DNA from: Cyclobacteriaceae bacterium
GTDB taxonomy: Bacteria > Bacteroidota > Bacteroidia > Cytophagales > Cyclobacteriaceae
DNA: 64,000 nucleotides
Direction of reading: 5' to 3'
NCBI GenBank assembly: GCA_012033595.1
Contig: JAAUQL010000002.1
Span: forward strand, 48,824 to 112,823
Shown here: positions 1-10,533 of the stretch, piece by piece
How positions within the stretch are numbered: position 1 is the first letter of the stretch
Layout of the letters: the number at the start of each line of letters is the position of its first letter
Made by a program: the position numbers and the translations under genes
Notes under the pieces: generated by a model
The model's database searches: none
Seen by the model: the letters and a program-made list of their open reading frames with translations, nothing else
What the model was told of the DNA's origin: nothing

Positions 1-1539
1 TGGTCAAATAGTTTGCTTGCTTAATTCGATTTGCAAGGTTTTCATAGACAAAGGCTACATCGTCCACATTATTTACTACCAAATCCAGATCACCGTCATT
101 ATCCAAATCTCCATAAGCAGCACCATTGCTAAACGAGGGGGTTTCAAAACCCCATTTGCTGGTCACATTGGTGAATTGTAGCGAGCTACTTTGCTGGTAC
201 ATGTAGTTTGGGATTTTTTCAGATGGCAATGAATTGAGCATTTCATACCATTCTTTTTCTGAAAACAGCTCATATGTTGAATATATATTCAGCAGTTCAT
301 TATACCGCTTCGCCCAATCCCTGTTGCGGATGTCTTTGCGCAAACCATTGGAAATGAACAAGTCTTTGTGACCATCATTGTCAAAGTCGGCAAACAACGG
401 CCCCCAACTCCAATCTGTATTGGAAATGCCTGCCAAATGTCCTATTTCGCTAAAGTTCAGATTTCCATTGTTCAACTGAAGAGTATTAACCATATATTGA
501 AAATGAAAGCCCTGCTGGTAAGCCCTCCAAAATAAATCCGGCCTCATTCCGCTTAGCATAGATTGTTGACGACGATGATCTTCAGCCACCATGTCAAGTA
601 CTACGATATCTAATAACTGATCATTATTGAAATCGGCCAAATCATTACCCATCGAAAAGTTGGAAGTATGACTAATAGATGTTTTCAAGCTTTCAGTAAA
701 AGTTCCATCCTGATTATTGATATATAAATAATCATGTTCGTAAAAGTCATTGCATACAAATAAATCATCCCAGCCGTCATTATCTACATCGCCAACCGCT
801 GCACCGTGACCAAACCCAATCAGCGAACTATAGATATTTGCTTCCAGCGTAATGTCAGTAAAGTATCCCTGGTCATTTCTATATAATTTATCACCGCAAT
901 ACTCGTTTGGTTCCAATCGGCTAACACTCTTATTAAAATTCGGATTTTCTCAGGCCCCTGATTCACCAGGTACATATCCAGATCGCCGTCCTTATCGTAG
1001 TCAAAAAAATTGGCATTAACGGCATACCCGGCATCATCTATATGATATTTTTTCGCTTCATCAATAAATGTATTGTCCTTTTGGTTTACCCAAAGCTTGT
1101 TTCTTCGCTGTTCTACATCTACCAGACCTGAATAGCACACATAAATATCGAGCCACCCATCATTATTAATATCGACCATGGTGCTTCCGGTTGACCATGT
1201 ATAATCCTTTGATAACAATCCGGATGTTTCAGTAATATCTTCAAAATGCATTTCACCTTTATTGATGTAAAGCCGGTTTTGCACCATATTTCCTGTAAAA
1301 AAAACATCAACCAGACCGTCATTATTGATATCGCCAATACTTACCCCTCCACCACTATAAAAATCCTGATAATTGATAATGTTGAATTCCCGGCTTTCGG
1401 AAATATCATTGGAAAAATCTATGCCGGTGTGGGAACTTGACAAAAGGTTGAACAATTTCTGATGGTCTTGAGCATTAAAAAACGGATCGCAGGAAAATAT
1501 TATAAATAAAAAAAACAAGTGGATGCTCCTTCTTTGCAT
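1..1539 (-). CDS. VCBS/FG-GAP repeat lipoprotein, C-terminus outside window (frameshifted)
   Basis: Secreted beta-propeller-type protein with repeated calcium-binding-like motifs (SIGDINNDGLVDVFFTG, MVDINNDGWLDIYV, FFDYDKDGDLDMYLVN). The start is placed at the ATG at 1539, giving MQRRSIHLFFLFIIFSC, a lipoprotein-like signal with Cys17. The reading frame breaks at 945-948, where a run of four T on the plus strand needs one more base. After that correction the peptide continues without stops to the window edge with more repeats (GDVDNDGWDDLFVCN, LADFNNDQLLDIVVLD, YGDLDNDGDLDLVVNN). The visible part is about 510 residues and the gene is incomplete. It lies downstream of susD in the same orientation, separated by a terminator, so it may have its own promoter. 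VCBS proteins often accompany SusC/D pairs in Bacteroidota; the ligand is unknown. Confidence 0.8.
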
Positions 1540-1595
1540 TATATAATAGATTGGAATTTTTAAGGTCAGCAGGATTTTGTGAATGATAAAAATAC

Positions 1596-1628
1596 AAAAA
1601 AAGGCTGTCGTGGTGACAGCCTTTTTTT
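1596..1628 (-). terminator. Rho-independent terminator after susD
   Basis: A perfect 7-bp stem (GGCTGTC 1603-1609 with GACAGCC 1615-1621, loop GTGGT) is flanked by seven A and seven T, so it can terminate in either direction. It lies 21 bp past the susD stop and ends the sigma-fecR-susC-susD transcription unit. Confidence 0.85.
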
Positions 1629-1648
1629 GATTGAAAAGAAATTTAATT

Positions 1649-3174
1649 TTAAAATCCTGAATTTTGATTCGCATTAGTTAACGCGCTGTTGTTGTCTATT
1701 TCTTCAGTAGGAATTGGTAACAAATCATATTTCGGCACATAATTGCTTATGGGCTCCGTGGTCAATTTGCCTTGTCTTCTCCATCGCCTGATATCCCTAT
1801 TCCTGATTTGTTCCCCTGCAAGTTCCACTCTTCTTTCGTGCATTATTGCACGTAAGGTCTCAGTCTTATCATTACAAGGATATTCAGCGGTTGGGTAATG
1901 CGGCATCATCACGTCGGCTCTGTCCCTAACCTCATTCATATAGGCGATCGCCTCCGGGATATTACCTGCATCATTTTCACATTCAGCAGCCATCAACAAT
2001 ACATCAGCATATCGGATTACTCTAAAATTGATACCTGAACGAACATTTTCTGTCTTTCGCTTATAAATAGTCTGATATTTCTTCCAGCTTGGTTTTTGAG
2101 AATCACCTTGGACATTTGAGGCTTTGAGGGTGTCCTTACCATCGTTATACAAATCTCCCAATTGATAAAAAGTATAATTTTTACGTGGATCATCCACCTC
2201 AAATTCTGACACTAATCCATCGGAAGGGATAAGGTTTCTCCACGCATTTGGCCCATATTCCTGACCCCTGAATGTAACTTCGGCAGCACCATTGCCTTGA
2301 GCGCTCCATGCCCCGTTATCTCCAAAGGCCTCACTGAATTGCACTTCAAAAAGAGACTCGGCGTTGTTTTCATTTTCCTCCTGGAAGTTGTCAAGAAACC
2401 TGTCGACCAATTTAAAAGCTTTACCTGCAATAATTTCATCAAGGAATGGTTTGGCTTTGGAATATTCACCCCTGAACATGTATATCTTGGCTGCCAAAGC
2501 TTGAGCAGCTTCTCTAGGCGCCCTGCCTAATTCGTTAGTAGCCAGATCATTCCTTAAAGGCAAATTGGGAATCGCTTTTGTTAAATCGTCGAAAATCAAC
2601 GAGTAAATCGTTTCTTCGCTGTCTGCTCTTGGCAAACCAGGCACACCATTTTCTGTTGTGATAGGCTCGGTAACTACAGGAACAGGCCCCCAAAGGCTGA
2701 CAAGTTCAAAATAACTCCATGCCCTTAAAAATCTAGCTTCTGCCTCATATCGGTTCTTTTTTGATTCTTCAATTTGAACAGGCACCACCATTTCAGGCAC
2801 TCGGGCAATAACGAAATTCGCCCTGTTTATCGTTCTATAATTTCCCCTCCAGTTCGAACTGACCAAACCATTAGAGGCATTAAAGGCATAATTTAAAACT
2901 CTGGCACGCTGAGCTTCCAATTGGGCTCCCCCAGACTGCATATCGTCTGACAAACAATCATGTAAAAAGAAATATTCCCTTATGTATAAATTGTTTGTCT
3001 GAAGACCTGCATAAGTAGCAATAACTGCTGCATTAGCTTGAGCATCGTTTTCAAAAAACGAGTCTTTAGTAAGCTGTGATGGATTACTTTTTCCAGTATA
3101 TCGGAACTGCACGCTCCTATCAGAAAAACAGTAAAAACAAGCGATGCTATTTTTATATAATAAATCGTTTTCAT
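1649..3174 (-). CDS. SusD/RagB-like outer-membrane nutrient-binding lipoprotein (frameshifted)
   Basis: Surface-exposed glycan/nutrient-binding partner that caps the SusC channel. The ATG at 3174 gives a lipoprotein signal, MKTIYYIKIASLVFTVFLIG-A-C22. The signal peptide and the mature protein are in different frames: a run of five T at 3088-3092 (plus strand) needs one extra base to read ILEKSNPSQLTKDSFF. The restored length is 508 residues, normal for SusD. Visible family features are the N-terminal helical NAAVIATYAGLQTNN region, the EARFLRAWSYFELVSLWGPV motif and the C-terminal RRVELAGEQIRNRDIRRW segment. The gene starts 20 bp after the susC stop. The sequence alone does not identify the substrate. 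Confidence 0.93.
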
Positions 3175-3194
3175 TTTTCTTGAGTTAAGCAATA

Positions 3195-6100
3195 TTAAAA
3201 TCCTATTTGAATTCCGCCTAATATTGTTCTAGGCTGTGGGTATTGACCGTAATCTACGCCTGTTGCCAAAGATGCATTGTCTCTAGCACCAATTTCAGGA
3301 TCATAGCCACTATAATTTGTAAAAGTCAACAAATTATTTGCAGAAAGATATATACGTACATTTTTGATCGCTCCATTTGCAAAAGAATTAAGCCCTTCTG
3401 ACGGTATGGTATATCCAACAGTAAGGTTTTTCACCCTCATATAAGAACCATCTTCAACATAGCGAGAAGATATCCTGGCATTGTTATTTGGATCACTGGT
3501 GACAGCCCTGGGAATATTGGTGTCCGTGTTCTGAGGTGTCCATCTATCCAACACTGCTGTCCCAGAATTAAATAACCTGGACATGCCTTCTAAGTCATAT
3601 AAGTTGGTATTCAATATCTCATTGCCTGATACGCCTTGGATAAATAACGCCAGATCAAAATTCTTCCAATTAGCATTGAAATTTAATCCGTACGTGAAAT
3701 CTGGCAGAAAGTGTCCCAGGTTTGTGCGGTCATTGTTGTCAATCTTACCATCAGGACCTGTCGGGTTGCCATTTTCATCGGGAGGACCGGCAATGTCTCT
3801 AAATTTTATATCACCTGGTGCGGTGGTTTTTGTTCCTGCGTCGGCCTTAAGACTTCCATCTGAGTTAAAAGGTGACTTGCCTTGATCTGGACTGTTTCTG
3901 ATATCATCATAACTTTGGAATAATCTGTCCACTTCCCAACCATAAAAATATGCTATGGGCTGTCCTTCTTCAGTAAAAGTGACTGGATTGTTTTCAAAAC
4001 CTGGCCCGAATATACTCTTTCCAATACCCAAAGAAACAAGTTCATTTTTTACGAATGACATATTGCCATCCAGCGTCCAGGTAAATGCTCCCTCGTTGTC
4101 CTGATATCCTAATGCAAATTCAAAACCTTTATTAGACACCGTACCTACGTTTGCTACTGGTGCACCATCATATCCAAAAGAAAAAGGAATGGGCACATCC
4201 AACAAAAGACCTTCAGAATTATTTTGAAACCACTCAACATTAGCACGCAACCTGTCATTGAAAAAGCCCATATCGAGACCAATATTGGTCATTTTGGTAC
4301 TCTCCCATTTTACCTGCTCATTTGCCAATGCACTGATGGTACTCGCTGTGGTAGTATTTCCATTGAAGTTATACCTATAATTACCATCTATAGTAGCTTC
4401 ATATCTATAATCCCCAATTCGATCATTACCAACCTCTCCATAACTTGCCCTCAATTTCAGATCGCTCAACCAGCTTGCATTACTCATAAAATCTTCTTCG
4501 GTAAGTCGCCATCCTAGAGAGACAGAAGGAAATGATCCCCATTTGTTTCCGGGTCCAAATCGCGAACCACCATCACGTCTCAAAGACGCACTAAGCAAAT
4601 ATTTTCCTTTATAATCATAGTTTAATCTGCCCAAATAGGAAATAAGGGCGTACTCCCATTTATCGCCGCTTACATTTGGTGTCTCAGTTCCAGTCAACAC
4701 TTGCAATTCGCTTGTAATACTGCTTTCACCGGAGGCATTAAACTGCTTGAAATTATCCTGGGTTACTTCATAAATTAAACTGGCTCCAATGGTATGATCT
4801 CCAAAAGTATTGTTATAGTTTAATTGATGGGTAATCATGGATCTAAAAAACCTCGAATTGTTTTCCGATATGTCGGCAGTTTGGTTTTGATGGAAACTAC
4901 CAGCATTGTACTGAGGCATAAAGTTTGAATTATTCCCTTGATTATAGTCAATACCTAATTGCAGCCTATAGCTAAATCCTGCGCCAAAATCAAATTCACC
5001 ATACACATTGCCCAAAAGTTTCAAATCCAGGTTATGGTTTTGCCTGAGCTTTGCATTCAAAACCGGATTTTCGGCATCGTTTCCATCAACACCATCAGGA
5101 CCTCTATATCCTCCAAGACGATTTTTATCATATACTGGAATATATGGAGCCATTTTTATAGTATGTTCTATAATTGATCGTCCACCGGGCACGGACTCGA
5201 CTTGCTGATCTATGTGGGAAACTGTCAAGGATTCACCAATTTTCAACCGCCCTATTTTGAAATCGGAATTTGCACGAAAAGAGTACCTTTCAAATCCTGT
5301 TCCAACTAAAATTCCTTCTTGGTTGAAATACCCCCCGGAGACCATGAAAGTAGCATTATCGCTACCACCAGAAACTGATAGATTATAATCTTGAACAGGA
5401 GCTACGGTAAAAATCTCATCTTGCCAATTCGTTTCCACATCAGCAAATTCCCCTAAATTTCCAAACCTATCAGGAATTGTCCCTCCTCCGTTGGTCTGCA
5501 AATCGCGACCATAGGCCAAATACTGATCCACATTTAATAAATCCCATTGTTTCCAGGCTTTCTGAACACCATAATATCCATCAAACTGAATGCTGGCTTT
5601 TCCTGACTTGCCTCTTTTGGTAGTGACCATAATTACGCCATTTGCTCCCCGTGAGCCGTAAATAGCCGCGGTAGAAGCATCTTTTAAAACTTCGATAGAC
5701 TCAATGTCGTTGGGATTGATGGTATTTAACCCACCAGCAGGTACACCGTCGATCACATAAAGCGGATCATTGTTTCCTGTGGTACCAATTCCCCTGATTC
5801 TTACAATAGGGTTTTTGCCAGGCGAGCCGCTGTTGGTCACAAATACACCCGGAGCACGACCTTGCAAAGCCTGATCGAAAGACACCACAGGGGTCTGAGT
5901 AATTTCCTTTGCTGAAACGCTACTGATGGCACCTGTTACTTTCGCTCTTTCCTGCGTTCCATAACCTACCACCACAATCTCTGAAAGCGCGGTGACATCA
6001 GGGTTCAATGTTAAATCAATGACCGTTCGGTTGCCTACAGCAATTTCTTCAGTGATATAACCTACTGAACTAAAGACCAATGTAGCATCTGTGCCCGGAA

Positions 6101-6644
6101 CTTCGAGGGAATAATTTCCGCTTATATCTGTTACTGTTCCGATGGAAGTACCTTTAACTACTATGTTTACACCGGGCAACTCAGATTTGTCTTCGCCCGA
6201 TAAAACCTTTCCTGATACAGACACACTTTGCAACATTCCGAAACCTGAAATTTCTTCTTCAACAGATTTGCCTAGAAATTTTTTCTTCGAAATAAAAATG
6301 TTGTCGTTCACCCTTTTAAAGGTAAGATCCGTCGATTTGGAAATCTCTCTCAACACACTTGCCAACGATTGGTTGGAGACCTGAGTGGTGATAGACTGAC
6401 TTGTTTCTATATTGCCCTGTTCAAATGCGAATTTGAACTTGGTCTTTTGGGTGATCGCATTAAGGGTCTGCTCCAAGGAGGCCTCTTTGAGATCAATCGA
6501 GAGATACACCTCTTCGATACTTACTTTTTCTTGTGCCAGGCCATCGCTGGCCAGCAACAAACCTGTAAAACAAATTTGCAATACCAGGCCATAAAACAAT
6601 AGCTTAGACATAAAAAACAGTTGCGGTAATAGTTTCCATTTCAT
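3195..6644 (-). CDS. SusC/RagA TonB-dependent transporter with STN signalling domain
   Basis: Outer-membrane TonB-dependent channel, 1,149 residues, intact. Domain order: signal peptide (~1-38, ending SDGLAQ); an STN/secretin-type signalling domain (~45-120, including SLEQTLNAITQKTKFKFAFE); a carboxypeptidase-regulatory-like beta domain (~141-225, GKVLSGEDKSELPGVNIVVK); the plug, with the SusC signature LYVIDGVPAGG and SIEVLKDASTAAIYGSRGA; then a long barrel ending in GGIQIGF with terminal Phe. The STN domain is what normally contacts a FecR-type anti-sigma factor, and fecR and a sigma factor gene lie directly upstream. Substrate import is therefore probably coupled to transcription of this locus. 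Confidence 0.97.
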   Translation of the reverse strand: MKWKLLPQLFFMSKLLFYGLVLQICFTGLLLASDGLAQEKVSIEEVYLSIDLKEASLEQTLNAITQKTKFKFAFEQGNIETSQSITTQVSNQSLASVLREISKSTDLTFKRVNDNIFISKKKFLGKSVEEEISGFGMLQSVSVSGKVLSGEDKSELPGVNIVVKGTSIGTVTDISGNYSLEVPGTDATLVFSSVGYITEEIAVGNRTVIDLTLNPDVTALSEIVVVGYGTQERAKVTGAISSVSAKEITQTPVVSFDQALQGRAPGVFVTNSGSPGKNPIVRIRGIGTTGNNDPLYVIDGVPAGGLNTINPNDIESIEVLKDASTAAIYGSRGANGVIMVTTKRGKSGKASIQFDGYYGVQKAWKQWDLLNVDQYLAYGRDLQTNGGGTIPDRFGNLGEFADVETNWQDEIFTVAPVQDYNLSVSGGSDNATFMVSGGYFNQEGILVGTGFERYSFRANSDFKIGRLKIGESLTVSHIDQQVESVPGGRSIIEHTIKMAPYIPVYDKNRLGGYRGPDGVDGNDAENPVLNAKLRQNHNLDLKLLGNVYGEFDFGAGFSYRLQLGIDYNQGNNSNFMPQYNAGSFHQNQTADISENNSRFFRSMITHQLNYNNTFGDHTIGASLIYEVTQDNFKQFNASGESSITSELQVLTGTETPNVSGDKWEYALISYLGRLNYDYKGKYLLSASLRRDGGSRFGPGNKWGSFPSVSLGWRLTEEDFMSNASWLSDLKLRASYGEVGNDRIGDYRYEATIDGNYRYNFNGNTTTASTISALANEQVKWESTKMTNIGLDMGFFNDRLRANVEWFQNNSEGLLLDVPIPFSFGYDGAPVANVGTVSNKGFEFALGYQDNEGAFTWTLDGNMSFVKNELVSLGIGKSIFGPGFENNPVTFTEEGQPIAYFYGWEVDRLFQSYDDIRNSPDQGKSPFNSDGSLKADAGTKTTAPGDIKFRDIAGPPDENGNPTGPDGKIDNNDRTNLGHFLPDFTYGLNFNANWKNFDLALFIQGVSGNEILNTNLYDLEGMSRLFNSGTAVLDRWTPQNTDTNIPRAVTSDPNNNARISSRYVEDGSYMRVKNLTVGYTIPSEGLNSFANGAIKNVRIYLSANNLLTFTNYSGYDPEIGARDNASLATGVDYGQYPQPRTILGGIQIGF

Positions 6645-6698
6645 AATTTTAAGTGATTAAGTGAAAATTTAATTTTCCTTGATTTAAGAATTACTCTT

Positions 6699-6732
6699 GA
6701 GCCGGGATCGAGTCGCCAAACCAGCCCGGCTC
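6699..6732. other. Hairpin between fecR and susC
   Basis: Perfect 8-bp inverted repeat GAGCCGGG (6699-6706) and CCCGGCTC (6725-6732) in the 134-bp fecR-susC spacer. On the minus (coding) strand no U-run follows, so it is not an obvious terminator; partial attenuation or mRNA end protection that alters the regulator:transporter ratio is possible. The T-rich tail is on the plus side only. Confidence 0.5.
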
Positions 6733-6778
6733 GGGGGTTTTCGTTTAAATAGGTTTTAATTTATTCCATACTGTCGGT

Positions 6779-7809
6779 TTAGTTGATAATAATATTTTTT
6801 CCTTCTATCCTGTAAGTGAATTTTCCACTGCTCATACCCGCCAACACTGCATCGAGGCTTTGGTCGGCAAACTCACCGGTATAACCGCCATCAAAATATG
6901 GGGTACGATTGCAAACAAACTTCACATCGTACCACCGTTCCAGTGTGCTTTGCACCTCGTCGAATGATGACTTCTCGAATACAATAAAGTTGTCTTTCCA
7001 TCCCGCAATTTTCTTAAACTCAAATTGATCGACTTCGATGGATCGAAGATCGCTTTTGATTTTGGCCATTTTCATGGGCTCCAGAATGAATGCAGGATTG
7101 TTGGGCGTGTTCACTTCCACACTTCCTTCCACCAGTGCTATATTGATAAAATCAGTTTCAGGATAGGAACTAATGTTAAATGATGTACCTAATACTTTGG
7201 TTTGAACGTTTTTTGAGTCAACAATGAACGGCCATTGATCGTAGTGAGCCACATCGAAGTAAGCCTCTCCTGCAGCATAACTTTGCGTGTACCACCATCA
7301 AACTCTTCAGGATAAATGATGGAGCTTTCTGAATTTAATTTCACGACCGTCCCCTCCTGAAAGGTGATGGTCATTTTCTGACCTTTGCCGGTCTCCTTCT
7401 TGATCATCCTGGTCTCAGAAGTAATATCTGCCAAATGATTGTTGAATGGGCCAGAGCTCAACCAATATATACCCATACCCACAGTAGCGATAAGCAGTAC
7501 CGAGCCTGCAATACGGAGCAGCCAATTGGAATTCTTGGGTCGGCGCGATTCGTAAAGACTGATGATGTTGTTTTTCTCGGTGCGGGTGATATCTATCTTC
7601 CTCTTGAAGTTGATGGCTTCGGTCTGGAATTCTTCTGGTGAGAGTGGTTCATAAAAATTTAATATAATAGCCCTGGCTTCTTCAAAGGCCAAATTATTTT
7701 CCTCTCTCTCGTTTTTCCATTCATCCCAAAAAAATTGATCTCCCTGATTGGGGTTCAATACATATTTTCTAAATCGGTCATTGACCAATAAATCTTCAAC
7801 TCTGAACAT
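6779..7809 (-). CDS. FecR-type anti-sigma factor (frameshifted)
   Basis: Inner-membrane anti-sigma/sigma regulator that relays a signal from the STN domain of the transporter to the ECF sigma factor encoded upstream. The N-terminal cytoplasmic part (~1-100) contains FFWDEWKNEREENN; one membrane segment follows (WLLRIAGSVLLIATVGMGIY); then the periplasmic FecR domain (KMTITFQEGTVVKLNSES, YPEEFDGGTRKVMLQG) and a C-terminal FDEVQSTLERWYDVKFV segment typical of Bacteroidota FecR. The frame breaks at 7269-7270, where a CC pair on the plus strand needs a third C; this restores LQGEAYFDVAHYDQWPF and a 343-residue protein. It starts 20 bp after the sigma gene. Confidence 0.92.
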
Positions 7810-7829
7810 CCAGTGTCTTTTTTTATTAC

Positions 7830-8438
7830 TTAACTTATAGATATCGCTGTTTGGATACGGTACTCATTTATTGCTAATTTTTTTTTAACATTAAATGAAT
7901 CTCTCAGGGAGGTCATAGCCCTATGGGTGAGGTTTTTGATGGACTGATATTTCAACTCGGTGATTTGTTGGATTTCGTCTATAGTCAGGCCTTCGTAATA
8001 TTGCATAAACAATATTTCCTTTTCTCTGACAGACAATTTGCCAAAGGCATCGTGCAGTTGGCGTATATTGTCCTTTTTTGTTTGTTTCTTAATAATCAAA
8101 TGCTCTTGTGAGAAGACGATATCAATACCATAGTGCGCATTTTCATCGATTGAAAGCAATTTATTATCCTTTTTTAAGCGCTTGACCACCGAATGCCATA
8201 TGGATTGCAGCAAATATGACCTTACCCTGGACACATCACTGAGTTTTTCTTTCTTTTCCCACAAATGCACAAAAAGCTCCTGCACACAGTCCTTGCTCAA
8301 GTCCTTGTCACGGCAAATCTTGAACGCATAACTGTATAGCACCTGGTAGTTAAACCTATACAACTCCTCGATAGCCTTCTGGCTACCCCCCCTCAATTGT
8401 TGCCACAATTCTTCGTTGCGAGTATCTGTCGATTGCAT
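7830..8438 (-). CDS. ECF RNA polymerase sigma factor (FecI-like)
   Basis: Sigma-70 family ECF factor, 202 residues. Region 2 is visible around ELYRFNYQVLYSYAFKICRD and DCVQELFVHLWEKKEKL; region 4 around KLSVREKEILFMQYYEGLTI with the helix-turn-helix DEIQQITELKYQSIKNLTHRA. It is the first gene of a minus-strand set sigma-fecR-susC-susD, the usual arrangement for TonB-dependent cell-surface signalling in Bacteroidota. It probably directs transcription of the susC/susD genes when the anti-sigma factor is triggered. No convincing TAnnTTTG box was seen just upstream. Confidence 0.95.
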   Translation of the reverse strand: MQSTDTRNEELWQQLRGGSQKAIEELYRFNYQVLYSYAFKICRDKDLSKDCVQELFVHLWEKKEKLSDVSRVRSYLLQSIWHSVVKRLKKDNKLLSIDENAHYGIDIVFSQEHLIIKKQTKKDNIRQLHDAFGKLSVREKEILFMQYYEGLTIDEIQQITELKYQSIKNLTHRAMTSLRDSFNVKKKLAINEYRIQTAISIS

Positions 8439-8905
8439 TATTTAAAAAATGTCTTGAAATGGCACGTTCACAAATCCCCGGAAATTTATTTATAAAAATA
8501 GCTAAAAAAAAAATCGGCCATGCTTTTCATTTAGAAGCAGGGTTTGGCTGTGTCTGTCCACAATGGCCGCAAAAGCACCAAATAACAAAAATCTAATACC
8601 GAAAACCGATCAAAACCCAAAAACCGAATGCTCAAAAGCCTCTTGGATATTGAATTTTACGACATTGGAATTTATTTGACACTTGACACTTGAAGTCTGG
8701 CATATTTGCATTTTCACATAATTCTTCGATATGGCCAGGCTTTAAATAGATGCTTTGCCGCCATAATGCTAGGGCACAAGCAGCATAGCAAATGCTGTGG
8801 TCAGACTTGAATTGGTGATGTTGGGCAGGGATTTTAGACCGGAGCCGGGGTTTGACACGTCCTGCGTACAAGGTCAGGTACTGTCATAAAAGAGCGGAGT
8901 TCCGT
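8439..8905. other. Intergenic, no supported gene
   Basis: About 470 bp upstream of the sigma gene and downstream of the cold-shock-domain gene. A 79-codon minus-strand open frame at 8632-8871 has no recognisable domain and no clear start context, and I do not call it. The stretch should hold the promoter of the sigma-fecR-susCD unit. Confidence 0.6.
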
Positions 8906-9358
8906 TTATTCTATCACTGTTACTTTGATGGCATTGAGGCCACGTGGTCCGCGTTCTGTTTCGAACGAAACCTTATCATTTTCCATGATGTTGGTCATCA
9001 GGCCATTGCTGTGTACAAAGATACTTTCATTGGTTTTGAGATCGCGTATGAAACCGTAACCTTTGCTGGTATTGAAAAATGTGACTTTGCCATTGCGTAC
9101 CGGATCGACTTCCTCCTCGTCATCGCCGCTGTTTCTTGCTCCAATCACCATATCTTCTTTTTTTACGGCTTTTCTTTTAGCAGGATCTGGTGGGGACGAC
9201 AAGATATTGCCATATTCGTCGGTATAAGCAAGCATATCTTCAAATGATTTGCCTTCGCTTGATTTTCGTTCTTCTCTGCGCTGCGCTTTTTCTTTTCTCT
9301 TCTGAACTTTTTTCTTTTCTATCTCTTTTTTGCTGAAAGTTTCTTTAGATCTGGCCAT
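8906..9358 (-). CDS. Cold-shock-domain protein with basic N-terminal extension
   Basis: RNA-binding protein of 150 residues when started at the ATG at 9358 (MARSKETFSKKEIEKKK). Residues ~1-35 form a very Lys/Arg/Glu-rich helical tail, followed by an acidic linker (SGDDEEEVDP) and a C-terminal cold-shock domain with RNP1-like KGYGFI and RNP2-like SIFVHSNGL, ending GPRGLNAIKVTVIE. The extended form is common in Bacteroidota alongside the short CspA type, one of which is encoded at 17917. An upstream in-frame start would add 37 residues without family character. Likely role: RNA chaperone or ribosome-associated factor (inference). Confidence 0.88.
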   Translation of the reverse strand: MARSKETFSKKEIEKKKVQKRKEKAQRREERKSSEGKSFEDMLAYTDEYGNILSSPPDPAKRKAVKKEDMVIGARNSGDDEEEVDPVRNGKVTFFNTSKGYGFIRDLKTNESIFVHSNGLMTNIMENDKVSFETERGPRGLNAIKVTVIE

Positions 9359-9609
9359 ACATTTTTTAAGTGGATAATTTGGACAACCCCTAATGAGTAC
9401 ACGTGGCATAGCATCGCTTTGCAACCACAAATCAGAAAGGATTGGCAAGTTATGGAATTTTTTGCACATTTTGCCTGTTTTTTCTTACAACCCGGGCAAA
9501 TGGCCTCCACGTGGTGCATTAGCCACAAGGCGAAAAAAAAATCGATACTTTATACACCTTATTGAGTATCTTTTCGCAAAATTGCTTCAACCTTCGAATT
9601 AACTCCTTT

Positions 9610-10533
9610 ATGTCGTCACCAACTTATCTTTTTGTCGTCAATCCTATCTCCGGCGGCCATGACAAAGCACCCCTTTTTAGATATATTGATGAAGAAGTAA
9701 AACAAAAAGGGCTTGGATGCCACATTTTCACTACTACAGGCAAAGATGATGAAAGCAAACTTGCCGAGTTGGTCGAAAAGTCACGTCCTGAAGTAATGGT
9801 GGCGGTAGGCGGTGACGGTACCTTGCTGTTGGTGGCAAAAGTCGCCAAAAACTCTCCTATAAAAATTGGACTTATGCCTTTGGGCTCGGCCAATGGGATG
9901 TCAAGGGAGTTGGCCATTCCAAAAATCCCCGACATAAAACTCAGCCTCAACCAGACCGAAAGGTTTGACGCGGCCTGGAACATCATCCGAAAAGGTCATG
10001 TGCGAGAAATAGATCTATTGGAAATAAACGACCAACACTATTCGCTGCATCTGAGTGATATTGGCTTAAATGCCAAAATTGTGAAGCGCTTTGAAGCGGA
10101 AAAAATTCGTGGTTATTTTGGCTATGCCCGATTGCTGTTCAAGGAATTAAGACAGAAAAAAAAGGTTCATTACCAGCTGGTTGCCGATAACAAAACCTAC
10201 AAAGGAAAAGCCTATATGATCGTGATCGCCAACGCCACCATGTACGGCACCGGTGCGGTGATCAACCCGGTTGGCAAACTGTCTGATGGCTTGTTTGAAA
10301 TATGCCTGCTGAGGCAAGCGAGCATTATCACCATGCTCAGGGCGCTGTCGAGCATTTTCAAGCCAGATCTCAGGCAAAGAAAAGACTTGCTGCAAATCAT
10401 TTCTTGTCGCAAGGCTCAAATTCAGCTCAGGAAACCAGAAACGCTGCAGGTAGATGGAGAGGTAATTGGCGAAGTAAGCAATGTGTCGGTAAGGATAATG
10501 CCAAAAATGCTAAAAATGATCACTCCCAATTGA
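9610..10533 (+). CDS. YegS/DagK-family lipid kinase
   Basis: Diacylglycerol-kinase catalytic-domain protein, 307 residues from the ATG at 9610 (MSSPTYLFVVNPISGG). Family motifs are NPISGG near the N-terminus, the nucleotide-binding VAVGGDGTLLLVAKVAK and PLGSANGMSRELAIP. The C-terminal half carries the usual beta-sandwich domain (NATMYGTGAVINPVGKLSDGLFEICLL; LQVDGEVIGE). It probably phosphorylates a lipid such as diacylglycerol at the inner membrane; sphingoid bases are an alternative substrate in some Bacteroidota. Its 3' end overlaps the convergent DUF2490 gene by 14 bp. Confidence 0.9.
   Translation: MSSPTYLFVVNPISGGHDKAPLFRYIDEEVKQKGLGCHIFTTTGKDDESKLAELVEKSRPEVMVAVGGDGTLLLVAKVAKNSPIKIGLMPLGSANGMSRELAIPKIPDIKLSLNQTERFDAAWNIIRKGHVREIDLLEINDQHYSLHLSDIGLNAKIVKRFEAEKIRGYFGYARLLFKELRQKKKVHYQLVADNKTYKGKAYMIVIANATMYGTGAVINPVGKLSDGLFEICLLRQASIITMLRALSSIFKPDLRQRKDLLQIISCRKAQIQLRKPETLQVDGEVIGEVSNVSVRIMPKMLKMITPN

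Noticed and set aside
1649..3174. susD as a true pseudogene
   Set aside because: One missing base restores the lipoprotein signal and a full-length protein, and the partner susC is intact.
8632..8871. 79-codon minus-strand frame in the 8.4-8.9 kb gap
   Set aside because: No domain, no start context, not part of an operon.
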